A stretch of 64,000 nucleotides of DNA from Solenopsis invicta (Eukaryota > Arthropoda > Insecta > Hymenoptera > Formicidae): assembly GCF_016802725.1 (NCBI RefSeq), contig NC_052668.1, positions 27,778,001 to 27,842,000 on the forward strand, given 5' to 3'. The notes under the pieces were generated by a model. It was not told where the DNA came from. It did not search any database and was given only the letters and a program-made list of their open reading frames with translations. The translations under genes and the position numbers were made by a program. This document shows, piece after piece, positions 37,316 through 48,083 of the stretch. Numbering within the stretch: the first letter of the stretch is position 1; each line of letters opens with the position of its first letter.

Positions 37316-37450
37316 CTGCTTAAAAAGTCGAATAAGAAATATAGAAACGTATAAAAATTTAATAGAAACCTATAGGTTCAAATAAAATTATATAAGATTT
37401 CTATTAAATTTCTATTATTTCTTATCCGGTTCCTTACAGTTTTTAAGCAG
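37316..37450. mobile_element. Small palindromic MITE
   Basis: CTGCTTAAAAAGTCGAATAA at the left and TTATCC...TTTTTAAGCAG at the right are inverted, with inner AATTTAATAGAAA pairing with TTTCTATTAAATTT-like sequence. 135 bp, no coding sequence. Confidence 0.65.
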
Positions 37451-37979
37451 AGTTGTATAAAAAAATTTAGGATTGTAAAGTCAATTAAAAGATATCTTGA
37501 AATAAGGAAATATCAATTATTTGGTTTTGTAATCATTAAATTTCAGTAATTTTCTCTTAAGGCAACGAGAAAATCTACTGATTGCAAAATTTACTTTTGA
37601 CATATTTAACTATCTGGGAGCATAAGAATCATAATATGTACATCAAGATGATAATTGTTATCAGTTGATTATAACATGTGTATGTCTAATTGAGTGACGC
37701 CACCAAATTATCAATATTGAACGACTTTGCAATATCATAGATTTATTTTAAAAATATATTATTATTTGCAAAATTAATACTTTAATTAATATGATTAATC
37801 ATTAATAATAGAAATTAATTGTTATGACTTACAAAATTATTATTATCAGTTAATAAAATCGCCTTAACCAAAAATGGTACTTTTTGTTTATGTTTAAACA
37901 ATTTTTTTTTATTTATTATTATATTGATAATGTAAATCTTATACTAACTGATAAATATCAGTTTGTTATAAATATTTTA

Positions 37980-39277
37980 TTAGGAGTATAAATAAGTTTC
38001 CGCCGTTTCACAAAAAATGGCGCCACTAGTATGTTATGATTGAAATTGTCTGTTGTAAAACGTTATATCGTAAGGTTGGACATCTGGCAACAACATAACC
38101 TTAAAATATTAGCGATTTTGTATCAGCATCATATATCTTTTTTCGTGCAAAAATGTCGAGTTTTGAGCCGAATAAGCGTCATTTGCGGGAGCTTTTGATT
38201 TACTTCTTTAATTTGAAGAAATCCGCAGCCGAGGCGCATCGATTGCTTGTAGAAGCATATGGTGAGGCTGCCTTAAGTGAGAGAAGTTGCCGTGAGTGGT
38301 TTCACAAGTTTAAGAACGGTGAATTTGACGTTGAAGACAAAGAACGTAGCGGAAGGCCGAAAGTGTACGAAGACGCGGAATTGGAAACATTATTAGATGA
38401 AGATTCGTGCCAAACGCAAGAAGCATTTGCACTTACATTAGGAGTGACTCAACCAGCAATTTCATATCGCTTAAAATCATTGGGAATGATTCAAAAACAA
38501 GGAAACTGGGTTCCATATGAACTGAAGCCGAGAAATGTTGAACGCCGATTTTTCACATGTGAAATGCTGCTTGCCAGGCATAAACGAAAGGGTTTTTTGC
38601 ATCGTATAGTCACTGGTGATGAAAAATGGATCCACTACGATAACCCAAAAAAGAAGAAATCATGGGGACCACCTGGCCATGCTTCAACATCGACAGCCAA
38701 GCCGAACATTCATGGAAAAAAGCTCATGTTGTGTATTTGGTGGGATCAGCTTGGTGTCATGTATTATGAGTTGCTCAAACCGAATGAAATCATTACTGGG
38801 GCTCTCTACCGAACACAATTGATGAGATTGAGCCGAGTACTTAAGGAAAAACGTGCCCACTACTACTCCAGACACGACAAAGTTATTCTTCTGCATGATA
38901 ATGCTCGTCCACATGTTGCGGCGCCGGTCAAACCTATCTGGAAACACTCAATTGGGAAGTTTTATCCCACCCGCCGTAGACATTGCTCCAGACACCAGAC
39001 ATTGCTCCTTCTGATTACTACCTGTTTCGATCGATGGCGCATGGCCTGTCTGAGCAACATTTCACATCATATAAAGATACAAAAAATTGGGTCGATTTGT
39101 GGATAGCTTCAAAAGATGAATCATTCTTCCGACGCGGTATCCGTATGCTGCCAGAAAAATGGGAAAAAGTAATGGCTAGCGATGGACAATACTTTGAATA
39201 AAACATTAGGTACCGTTCTTTCACAATAAATGCCCAATTTTTGATAAAAAACGGCGGAAACTTATTTATACTCCTAA
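37980..39277 (+). mobile_element. Full-length mariner element with perfect inverted repeats
   Basis: It is 1,298 bp long, flanked by TA on both sides (37978-37979 and 39278-39279). The 29-bp terminal inverted repeats (37980-38008 and 39249-39277, starting TTAGGAGTATAAATAAGTTT) are identical. It contains one transposase gene in the usual position, leaving about 145 bp of 5' leader and about 50 bp before the right repeat. Intact ends with a broken transposase mean it could only move if enzyme were supplied by another copy. By protein similarity it belongs near the mellifera subfamily of mariner, an assignment from memory. Confidence 0.92.
38153..39201 (+). pseudogene. Mariner transposase, disrupted near the C-terminus
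   Basis: The first frame (38153-39106) begins MSSFEPNKRHLRELLIYFF and carries the N-terminal helix-turn-helix DNA-binding region (residues about 1-110, with SERSCREWFHKF and ERSGRPK), then TGDEKW with the first catalytic Asp (about residue 156) and LLHDNARPH with the second (about 249). Near 38928-38933 one base is missing, and the frame shifts into nonsense. The correct frame resumes as PDIAPSDYYLFRSMAHG with the third Asp and runs to FRRGIRMLPEKWEKV and a stop at 39201, but a TAG at 38977-38979 also interrupts it. That stop lies at a 12-base direct repeat (AGACATTGCTCC at 38978 and 38997), which adds 12 bases relative to the family. D,D(34)D family; not functional as written. Confidence 0.93.
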
Positions 39278-40487
39278 TAGTATTTATTTTTAACCAAATA
39301 GCAACTTTTTTAAGTCATTATTTTTACCTTACAATTCAGAAAAAATAGATTTATATTTGATCAATTTTATGTGTATCCTTTTCCTTAAGTTGAACAATTA
39401 GGTATTTTTCCGAATGCACCTTTGCCTCCCCAATCAATTTGAAATTTTACATATAAATTGTATTGAATGTAAGAAATAAAATGTATGTGATTTCAACTAC
39501 GGAAAATAAAAAACAAGTTTATAAAATGTAAAAAGTTTTGTAAAATATCATTATAATATCACATTCTCATCGGCTTATTAGGGAATTAAACTAATTATCT
39601 AATCAATTTTAAATCAGAGAATTTATTTTTAATCAGAAAGTGTGTTTTTAAAGCAGACATTTTTAGTTTGTGATCTCACGGATCACGTTCGCGTCGCAAT
39701 TCAATCGGTATGACAAGTTTTTTAACTTGAATAATCATCAATTTTAACGATTTAATATCTCACTTCGCATGATAGAGCGACGCTTGTTTCTGTCAGATTC
39801 TTTCGTTTCGTGTAAGAACGCGTCGATTAAGCCTAAATTCATTGATATCAGAGGTGAGACCTCTATATCAAATCATTTTCTATCTTGTACTATAATAATT
39901 TTTGTCTATTTTTGAAGTTGGAACCACACACATTTTACTCTTCGCATTGAATAGAATACAATTTATACATAAAATGCCAATTAAAGTATGAATAGCGAAT
40001 TGGTTGTAGGGGACGGTTTTCGTATCATAGAGGTTGAGCACAAAAATCTCGATGTGCATATTCCGAGAGCGCATAAATAAAAGTATATTTTAAGTTTACA
40101 ATCAATTCGCTATACATACTTTAACTGGCACTTTGCTCTTGTGCGTTTTCACATCGGGGGCGGTTTTTTGGTCAAAAAGGATGAGCACAAAAATTTCGTG
40201 ATATGTATACTGAAAGCACATAATTAACACTAAATTACAACGTAAGTATTTTATTTTTAATTCTTTTTTTTAATGAACATCCTAACTTTCTTGAAAGTTA
40301 GCAGAAAAATGATTTCTAGCTAAACGGATGGAACACTAAAATCGTAAATAGAGCAATAAATTAGCATAACATAAAGAGTACTAAATCCTCTGTAAGTTTT
40401 ATGTGATTGGGCTCATGTTGGTGTGCTAGCTTAATAGACGTTCGGATCAATCAAAAGTGGCCCCCAAAAGTATCGCAATTCTTATTA
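39278..40487. other. AT-rich stretch, no gene seen
   Basis: There is no supported exon or element. Two short similar stretches (AATTTATACATAAAATGCCA... and TATACATACTTTAACTGGCA...) near 39960 and 40110 look like an old inverted pair. Confidence 0.4.
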
Positions 40488-40631
40488 GGACTGTGTTCGA
40501 AAATTCTACTTGTCGAGTAGTTTTGAGTGACCAATCAGGATAAAAAAATCTTGAATTTTCTTAAAATTTCTTCATCCTGATTGGTCATTTAAAATTACTC
40601 TACCCGACAAGTAGAATTTTTGAAAGCAGCC
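40488..40631. mobile_element. Palindromic MITE flanked by TA
   Basis: AAATTCTACTTGTCGAGTAG and GTGACCAATCAGGAT on the left are mirrored by ATCCTGATTGGTCA and TACCCGACAAGTAGAATTTT-type sequence on the right. Outer ends are GGACTG and CAGCC next to TA. About 144 bp, nearly all stem. No coding sequence. Confidence 0.8.
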
Positions 40632-41378
40632 TAGAGAATCTCTAGCACAGTGTGGTTTCTAAGCTGGGGTGCACCGGTGTGCCACCTATATAGAGCTGGT
40701 GCAAGGGTGTGCAGTGCGTCTACGCCGATTACACCAACTGGTTCAGGCTATTTTGTCAGAGCCACTTTGTGTACATCCAATATGCATTTGTGCGGTGTAC
40801 ACGCACCGGCATAAATGATGTCCCTCCGCGCTAACGCTCGGCTGCCGCATGCACGTGAAACCACGCGCGTACGTGTTTTGCAAATTAATCAAATTAAAAT
40901 TATTTTCTAATACAGATTATTTTAATAAGTAATTGTTTAAAAAGATTTACAATTTTCATTAATTAATTAACATTATGTTTCAACATAAAGTAACAGTCTC
41001 ATGAATTAAAGCTGTATTGCCGATATAATTTTAATTTATTATTAAAAATTGTAATTCTATTTACATTATTTTTTAAACAAATCGTAAATTTCTTTATGCA
41101 ATTAAAAATTACAGCGCGCGACTAACCGTGGTATCCCGTATACTGCTCGTATAGGCGCATAGCAGGGGACACTGAGTTTCTCCATGGTAGCACGTTTATT
41201 CGTGTCTTCTCTCTTGACGCAGCGTCGAGCGAGGAAGATGCGCTATTGAAATGCCCCCCCCCGCCATTACTTTCTGCTCGCACTTCACCTCTGCCGCGCT
41301 GTCACGAAGCACGTATGTACGTGCGCGGCTTCGCGTGTGTGCGACAACCCGAGCGTGGGACACCATTTCTATCAGTGC
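40632..41378. other. Mixed-composition stretch, nothing recognised
   Basis: It includes two CpG-richer patches (40640-40880 and 41110-41378), with an AT-rich middle. The 102-codon plus-strand frame at 41251-41559 crosses into the receptor duplication, so I do not accept it as a gene. Confidence 0.4.
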
Positions 41379-41455
41379 GTGTACGTTATTGGACGTAAAA
41401 TACGCTCTATTGATGGCGAGTTGTCTTTCACTTGTACATGAACCTTCTCCTCTAT
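41379..41455 (-). pseudogene. Gustatory receptor, 5' stub with lost start codon
   Basis: On the minus strand from 41455 the frame reads EEKVHVQVKDNSPSIERIL then RPITYT, against EQKVPVQVKDNSPSIERIL and RPITYT in the intact receptor at 48084-49661. The position of the start codon is ATA instead of ATG. The match stops at 41379 after about 25 codons, with unrelated sequence beyond, so only the N-terminus remains. About 600 bp of the receptor's upstream flank is duplicated with it (41456-42060). It is a dead partial copy, either from a broken tandem duplication or from a deletion that removed the rest of an older paralog. Confidence 0.85.
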
Positions 41456-42060
41456 TTTTGCCTTTTATTATCTTGCTAATCGATTTTTATTATTTTGCAA
41501 ACAAAAGTATGGCTGCTGATTACATATTAAAGATCCTTGTGATACAGAATATTTTATAGAAAAAATAGTAAATCTTGTCTAGCAGCGAAACACTCTGAGA
41601 AGCTTCCACGTCGTAAAATTTTATTGATGCTTCGTGCAAAACGATAAACATTCTATTTGTACAACATTAAATTACGTGCCATTTATAAGTTTAGCACGAT
41701 ATTAGCAAATTAAATGCATTTAATTTATTAAAATAAAACGTATTTTAATACTTAATTAATTTTAATCGCATTTTAATACTTAATTAGTAAAGTAGTTAAT
41801 CAAGCTTAGAACGTTCAGATATAAACCATAAAAGATAGTGATCAAATTAAAAGAAATTATAAAAGTAAAGTTATTTTTCTGTAAGTGGACAGATTTATTG
41901 TATTACGATATTATTAAAATATTGGAATTTTTATTTTGCTGTAATTTAAGTATTTACATTATTTTATATTGTATATTTATTAATATATTGTATATTAATT
42001 AAATAGATTTTCTCCTTTTAAAGAAATCACTATCTTTTTGTTTTTTTTTTCTTGAGTATC
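41456..42060. repeat. Duplicated upstream flank of the gustatory receptor (copy A)
   Basis: It aligns collinearly with 49662-50257 at a near-constant offset of about 8.2 kb, with point changes and small indels. Shared blocks include TTGCCTTTTATTATCTTGCT, AAATTACGTGCCATTTATAA and TAAAGTAGTTAATCAAGCTT. The alignment breaks at CTTGAGTATC (42051-42060), where the element at 42061-44655 is inserted, and resumes at 44656. Confidence 0.88.
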
Positions 42061-42840
42061 CTCAGGAAAAAATGGTCATCTATGAACATGTAAGATCATG
42101 CATAATCATACATGAACGGTCCACATGCAATTAAGCATCATCATGTATGGATTTTGCCTCTGAATAATCACATCTGTTCATGCATAATTATACATGATTG
42201 GATATGATTATATATAATTGTATACTTGATGAAAACAAGTATGTGGATTATCCAAATGGAATCTACGTGAGCAAACAATTTTGTAACATTTTAAAAAACA
42301 TTTTTTGCAATAAAAAAAAAATTGCTTTCTCAGGAATTTTTTTTTGGAAATTGTCAAGCGGCGACCCATCCAACTCACGACTTTTAACCTCTGCGACTGC
42401 TGGAATTGATCTCTCGTGATGATCTGTAAACACTTTGTGCTGATACGTGTATATAACTAATTGATCAGATCAAAATGTGTTATCGAAAAAATGGAACATG
42501 TATAATTAAAGCATATGATTTAACTTATATAATATACTAATATAAACTTATATAAAATTATAGTTTTTTACTATTTTTACGAATGTAGAATAACATCTAG
42601 AATAACTTTTCTGTTATTTGTTTAAATAAGAATGCAACTAGAAAAATGTGAACATAATAGAATAATTAAATTAAATGTGAAAATATTTTTATTAAAAAAA
42701 CGTTTAAAAAATATTGTTTGCTCGTAATTAGGATGTAGATCAAAATTTCTTTATTCATGGATCTATTTTGTCTGTTTATAATTTACATGATTATATGACC
42801 ATGCATATGAAATCATACATAACCACGTATGATTATATAT

Positions 42841-43130
42841 AGCAACGAAACAAAGTTTTTTCATTCATACAAAATTATACATGATTTCATATCACCATGC
42901 ATATCTTCATGTGCAATCATATATAATCGTGCATGATCATACATTACAACTAGTCAGAGGTTTTCCAGTCATGCGAAATCATATATGATGTTTATATGAC
43001 TATGCCTCCATACGCAATCATTCACGCATGACTATATATGATAACAAGACAGAGATTTTCCCATTCATACAAAACCATAAATGATTTTATGTGACAATGT
43101 ATGACTACATGTACAATCATGTACCATCTC
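42841..43130. repeat. Diverged tandem array of about 100-bp units
   Basis: Three units begin GCAACGAAACAAAGTTTTTT, CAACTAGTCAGAGGTTTTCC and TAACAAGACAGAGATTTTCC, each followed by CATTCATACAAAA-like, ATGATTTCATAT-like and CATGTGCAATCATATA-like stretches. Confidence 0.6.
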
Positions 43131-43492
43131 GTACCAGTTGATACATCAAGAGGCGCAGTCGCACTGCGCGCCAAAGTGCTGCGCAGCGACCAACCTTTTA
43201 CGCAAATCAGCGAGCTCCAAACATACGAGATTATCATATCTTAATAACGACTGAACCGATCAAGTTCTAAGTAGTCTCAAGCGATAGCTTGGGGTTGAAT
43301 TGTATAATAAAAGACTTTTTATTTTTTCTCTCCGTGCTCTACGTGCGGAGATATCGCAACGCAAAGTCCAAATCTAGACGTTTTACATTTAAGAAACGTC
43401 ATTATTATTGTCGCCAAGCGAATCTTGTCCAGTACATTTTTTTGACACAGTGAGCGCTAAGTTTTTGTAGTTTAAAAATTTTTTATTTAATA

Positions 43493-43942
43493 AAGCCTGA
43501 TCTACAATGTGCTCTTTGCGTTTTGTCTTGTACTTTTTGCTTTTTGTTTTGTGCTTTCTGCTTTTTGTTTCCTTGTTTTGTGTATTTTTGTCACACGAAG
43601 CCGAGAGACATCGTCATGCACAAAAGGCAAGGATTTTTCTGCACAAAATTAGCAAACAATTTGCCAAAAGCTTCGTTTACTTGTACCTCAGCTTTATTTT
43701 TTTTATCAGACATATTTTTTATCAGACTATGTTCGATTCACCACGATACCGTGGTCGTATTTAACCTAACCAACATGTTTCTTTGTCTTTGTTGTCCGAG
43801 ATAAAATTTGACGAACTTCAGAAAAGACAAGAAACACGTGACAAAAAACACGATTGTCGGTAAAACAGTGCGCGAAGAGACAAGAAAGCAAGAGGCAAAA
43901 AGCAAGAAATAGGAAGCAAAAAGCATATTGTAGATCAGGCTT
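43493..43942. mobile_element. MITE with AAGCCTGATCTACAAT ends
   Basis: AAGCCTGATCTACAATGTGC at the left is mirrored by TATTGTAGATCAGGCTT at the right. Subterminal TTTTTGCTTTTTG and AAAAAGCAAG runs are also inverted. 450 bp. The 85- and 93-codon frames within it are low-complexity and not genes. Confidence 0.75.
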
Positions 43943-44655
43943 AAAACTTTCTTATTTCTGTTTCCTTTTTAATTTTTTAAGATAAAATGTTATATATTTC
44001 ATTGGAACTTTTTTAAATTAATTACATCCACTTACGTTAGAATAGAAAAATTTTTCAATAGAAATACACAGATAGTATCACTTGATTTTTATTTAAAAAG
44101 AAATTAAAGGTACATTTACTTGGGTTTAATTTAAAAAGTAAAGATACTATCATTTGCATTTTATTTTGTTGAAAGTAATACAGCAGTTATTTCAAAGAGC
44201 AATATATTCTCTTTATAATTGGCGCAATTTAAAGATTTCATATATTTTTTTGGGAAAAATACATTTAAGTTGGATTAAATTTAAAATATTTATTTTTAAG
44301 TAAATACCACTTGGGTTAGGAATAAAAAGATTTTTTAATGAGAATACAGAAATAGAACCACTTAGGTTTCGTATAGAAATTAAAAAGAATACCACAAGGG
44401 CTAAAATGGGAAATATTTTCATTGAGGATACAATGATAGTACCACATAAGTTTTGTAAAAAAAGAAAATAAAGATTTAACACTCACACGTCAGCACCTTT
44501 TTAACCTTTTTTTTGAAAAGGTAATTTTGTACTGATAATTATATACAACTATGCCTAATTATACATAATCTTGCATGACCATTTCGTAATCCAGGCATGA
44601 TTATTCATAATCATATAAAATCATATATTATTCTGTATGAGCATTTTTTTCCGGG

Positions 44656-46441
44656 ATCAACACGTATGTTAATACATTAACAAAAAATAAGTTCAATGTA
44701 AATAGAGCTGCAAGAAGCTGTTCAATATTTTTTGCGCAGTTCGACGCTCAACGCTCGACGCTCGACGCTTGCATATTTTTGTGAAGATTTTTCAGTGAAG
44801 AATTTTAAGAAATTTTTATTTAAGCCATACTGAGTACATGTGCACTCAACGTGGACTAATTATGGTTTCTTCTTTTTCAAAAAAGTGTTAGAATAATGAA
44901 TAATAAAGTGATGAAATTATTACACTTATATAAGTTTATTAACATATGACATTCTTAATGACTGCTGACTTCAGTACTATAAAATCTATTCATATTAAAA
45001 AATTTAATAATTTACTAACATTTTACTAATATTATTACTTTATTCAATTTATTTAAATAAATATTTCTTTAAATTATTAAAATAATTTAAAATTTTCTCT
45101 TCTTTCCTAATATATACTATAACTTTGAAATATAAATTATTAAATATTTTCTATAAAATTAAAATGTTATTAACGTTAGTACTTTGTTAAAACTTTATTA
45201 GAATTATCGTTGATAAAAGACTTTTCTCTAAAAAAAAGATTATGAACATTTTGAACCTTTTTTTTAGAAACGACAGAAATCCAAAATGACTCCTGCTGAT
45301 TACATATGATTTCTTGTAATTTCATTATAATTTCTAGTGATTTCATCTGATTTTATGATTAAATCTGATTGCAAAATGATTACATGAGGTTTTTGTAAAT
45401 ATTTCATAATGATTTCGGAGACACTATCCCACAATTTCATTAAGTAGTAACCTCCCCTGTTCATACAAAGAACTATTTTTGTCAGCAATTTATTAGTAAA
45501 CAATCGATTTATCTTTTCCTTTGTTACCTTTTCCTTTGTTAAAACCATTGCTTATGAATCAGAGTTTAGTAAATGTACCAAAATTCATGTTCTGAAGTAA
45601 TAAAAATATTGAAACTGCATTACAATCAATGTATGTATACTCATTATTGATCTAGGTCATATTAGTTCTACCTTACAAAGCTTTCTTTCTTTGATTATAA
45701 GCAGAAAATAAAAAAGAAATATAGCGCTTTGTAAATTATAAATATTGAGATACAATAATATGAACTACGGAGATAATAGCAATCACTTGATAGTTATAAA
45801 AAGCAACTTTCCTACAAAATATTAGATCATGAGAAGTACAATCGTAAAAATTCTATAAAATTTTGACCTCACTGTTTACAATAAAATATATAAACTGAGC
45901 AGTCAACTTGTTGCAAACAAGTCACGTTGACAGCCTATATAACATACTAGCGTTATTTGTTTAATTTATCAATAAGTAATTGCTTAAAAACAGCAAGTAA
46001 AATATGTTGGGTAAGTTGGACATTTTTTTTATTACTGCTTCACGCGACTCTCGTTTGCAAAATTTCAAAATGAAAAGCTAAAATGTGACACTGCTTAACA
46101 TGCGAAGGTATTAATTAAAAACTAAGTAGAACTCGTAATCATTCGAGCCATCTGTCATAAGATATCAAACATAAAGCTCTAATTTAAACTTTTATTTTGT
46201 TAGAAACTACACGGTCAATCAGTTTGAAATAATTTTAGTATAAAATAGTATCTTGTATGGCCTATTTAAGTTTGTAAAGTTTGTAAAGCTTTGTAAATTT
46301 TTCTAATTTTTTGTTTAGTCCAAAATAAAAAACTGATGGCCAGAGTAGAAAACATTTCTAAATATTAATTTAAAATATGGAACAATATAGCTTCATTATA
46401 AAAATAATACTCTTTTTATATTAATTACATTTTTAAAGTGT
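44656..46441. other. AT-rich stretch, no gene seen
   Basis: The first about 50 bp continue the receptor flank duplication (TTAATACATTAAC...). A run of CGCTCGACGCTCGACGCT lies near 44750. The 82-codon minus-strand frame at 45300-45548 has degenerate TGATTTCATCTGATT-type repeats and is not a recognised protein. Confidence 0.4.
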
Positions 46442-46600
46442 TTTTTATTCTAAATGTTAGAATATATACAATAAATTTTATATAAATTACTGTAGTCTCA
46501 AGACATTAAATCAATCTTATTTGATTCGATACGGGAGAAAAGGAATTGTATACTTCCAATTAATATTGCGTTACTTTTATTGGGATTTTAACTGCCTCAA
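46442..46600. repeat. Direct repeat, copy 1 (159 bp, identical to 47367-47525)
   Basis: The stretch starting near TTATTCTAAATGTTAGAATA and ending TTTTAACTGCCTCAA recurs 925 bp downstream without a visible difference. It ends inside the left arm of the MITE found complete at 47504-47628. Confidence 0.9.
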
Positions 46601-47122
46601 AAAATATAATTACAATTATATTTTTTTACATTCAATTATTTAAAATGTTTTAAAGAAATATTTATTTTTATCATTAATTTAACGTTAATTTAGTATTTAT
46701 TTTATATTAATTATTTCTTTAATAATTTGAAAAAAATGTTTATTGAATATTTATTTTAGATTAATTTTTTGGGGTAATAAATTAAAATTAAATAATAACT
46801 ATTTTGATCATACTTTATTTAATTATTGTATCATATTAATATTTTCTAGTTGTATTTTTATATAAACGAATAACAGAAAAGTTATCAGATGTTATACTGC
46901 ATTTATGAAAATCAGTAAAAATGATATAGGTATAAGTATAATTTTATTACGTATTATTATATATCATATGAATAACATGCTTTAATTATATATATTTATA
47001 TAAAGAATATGTTTTAATTATATGTGTTTATATAAATAATATGCTTTAACTTTATGTTTCATTTTTTTTATAATATATTGTTGCGCTCGCGGCACTGGCG
47101 CACTCGTAATGAAGGAATTCAC

Positions 47123-47124
47123 TC

Positions 47125-47175
<51 letters not shown>

Positions 47176-47177
47176 GT
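47123..47177. repeat. (CT)n microsatellite
   Basis: A CT run with a few TTTCT interruptions. Confidence 0.9.
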
Positions 47178-47366
47178 TGCTTAAAACGTTGCAAAAAAAC
47201 CTTTATTAATGCAGAGATACAATGGAACGCAAAAACCAGAACAAACTAGATCAAAATACAAGTCCCATAAATAACGAACAACGCGGTGAGAATCTTTCTT
47301 ACGAACGCTTGTCCGATATCGGTGCCCCTGCGGTTAATCATCGTGTACGTTATAACTTCCAGCAAA
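47178..47366 (+). other. Short mixed stretch between microsatellite and repeat, possible retroelement fragment
   Basis: After the CT run comes an ATG at 47222 opening MERKNQNKLDQNTSPINNEQ and about 25 further residues of non-repetitive, balanced codons before the 159-bp repeat begins. I do not recognise it; an N-terminal gag-like fragment is one possibility. The frame is cut by the repeat. Confidence 0.25.
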
Positions 47367-47525
47367 TTTTTATTCTAAATGTTAGAATATATACAATAAA
47401 TTTTATATAAATTACTGTAGTCTCAAGACATTAAATCAATCTTATTTGATTCGATACGGGAGAAAAGGAATTGTATACTTCCAATTAATATTGCGTTACT
47501 TTTATTGGGATTTTAACTGCCTCAA
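47367..47525. repeat. Direct repeat, copy 2
   Basis: Same 159 bp as 46442-46600; here it runs on into the complete palindromic MITE at 47504-47628. Confidence 0.9.
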
Positions 47526-47628
47526 TAAGGATATTTCACGTCTATGTTTATACTACACTCTCAAATATAAGTGTGTAGTATGAACAGTGGAATATCCTTA
47601 TTTAGACGGCCATAGTTAAAATCCCAAT
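47504..47628. mobile_element. Palindromic MITE, nearly all stem
   Basis: ATTGGGATTTTAACTGCCTC, AATAAGGATATTTCAC and ATGTTTATACTACAC on the left are mirrored by GTGTGTAGTATGAAC, GTGGAATATCCTTATTT and AGTTAAAATCCCAAT on the right around an about 12-base loop. 125 bp. Confidence 0.85.
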
Positions 47629-48083
47629 ACTGTATAAAATTGCAACTACATTAAGTGCGTCAAGAATATTTTTTCTCTTGTTATTAGAAATTATTACTGT
47701 AAGAATTACATCTTTTACATCAGGCTAGTGATTGGGATAATCGACTGCGCTGTGTAACTGCTACGAGATTGAAAACACGAGACGCGTACATCTATATGTA
47801 CAGTATTCTCCGCGAATTGATGTTTTCATAAAGTTTTAATTACTAATTAAATTAATGTAAATCAGTAATTTATATTGTATCGGGAACGAGCCGCTACGCG
47901 AACCTAATTTAGCCGCAATTAGTTGCACGCCATGTATCGCCACCTCGTTTTTACAATAATGCTGTCTATATGATAATTGGATTTCAACACATTTTCAAAC
48001 GCTTCAATTACATTTTTAGTATTTTTTAAAAGTGGATAAATTGAAGCACAATGGTTTGGTGTCTGTGTACCGCAGACGGATCT
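47629..48083. other. Downstream flank of the gustatory receptor gene
   Basis: A moderately CpG-rich patch at 47880-47960 and otherwise AT-rich; no exon is recognised. The receptor's transcript should end here on the minus strand. Confidence 0.4.

Larger units (their letters stand above)
42061..44655. mobile_element. Inserted element with CATGATTATACATGA-type subterminal arrays
   Basis: Limits come from comparison with the paralogous flank: removing 42061-44655 joins GTATC to AACAC...TAATACATTAAC, matching GTATCAATACATAATACATT in copy B once its own insertion is removed. The ends CTCAGGAAAAAATGGTCAT and, inverted, CCCGGAAAAAAATGCTCAT form an imperfect inverted repeat. A 3-bp ATC on each side may be the target duplication. 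Both ends carry many short CATGATTATACATG-like motifs. A diverged tandem array (42841-43130), a MITE (43493-43942) and degenerate repeats near 44040-44480 lie inside. There is no transposase frame; the superfamily is not known. Confidence 0.65.

Noticed and set aside
43507..43804. Hydrophobic frames of 85-93 codons
   Set aside because: They fall within the MITE 43493-43942 and come from its TTTTTGCTTTTTG runs.
42841..44650. CRISPR-like array because of repeated short motifs
   Set aside because: Units are diverged, spacing is irregular, there are no cas genes, and the genome is eukaryotic.
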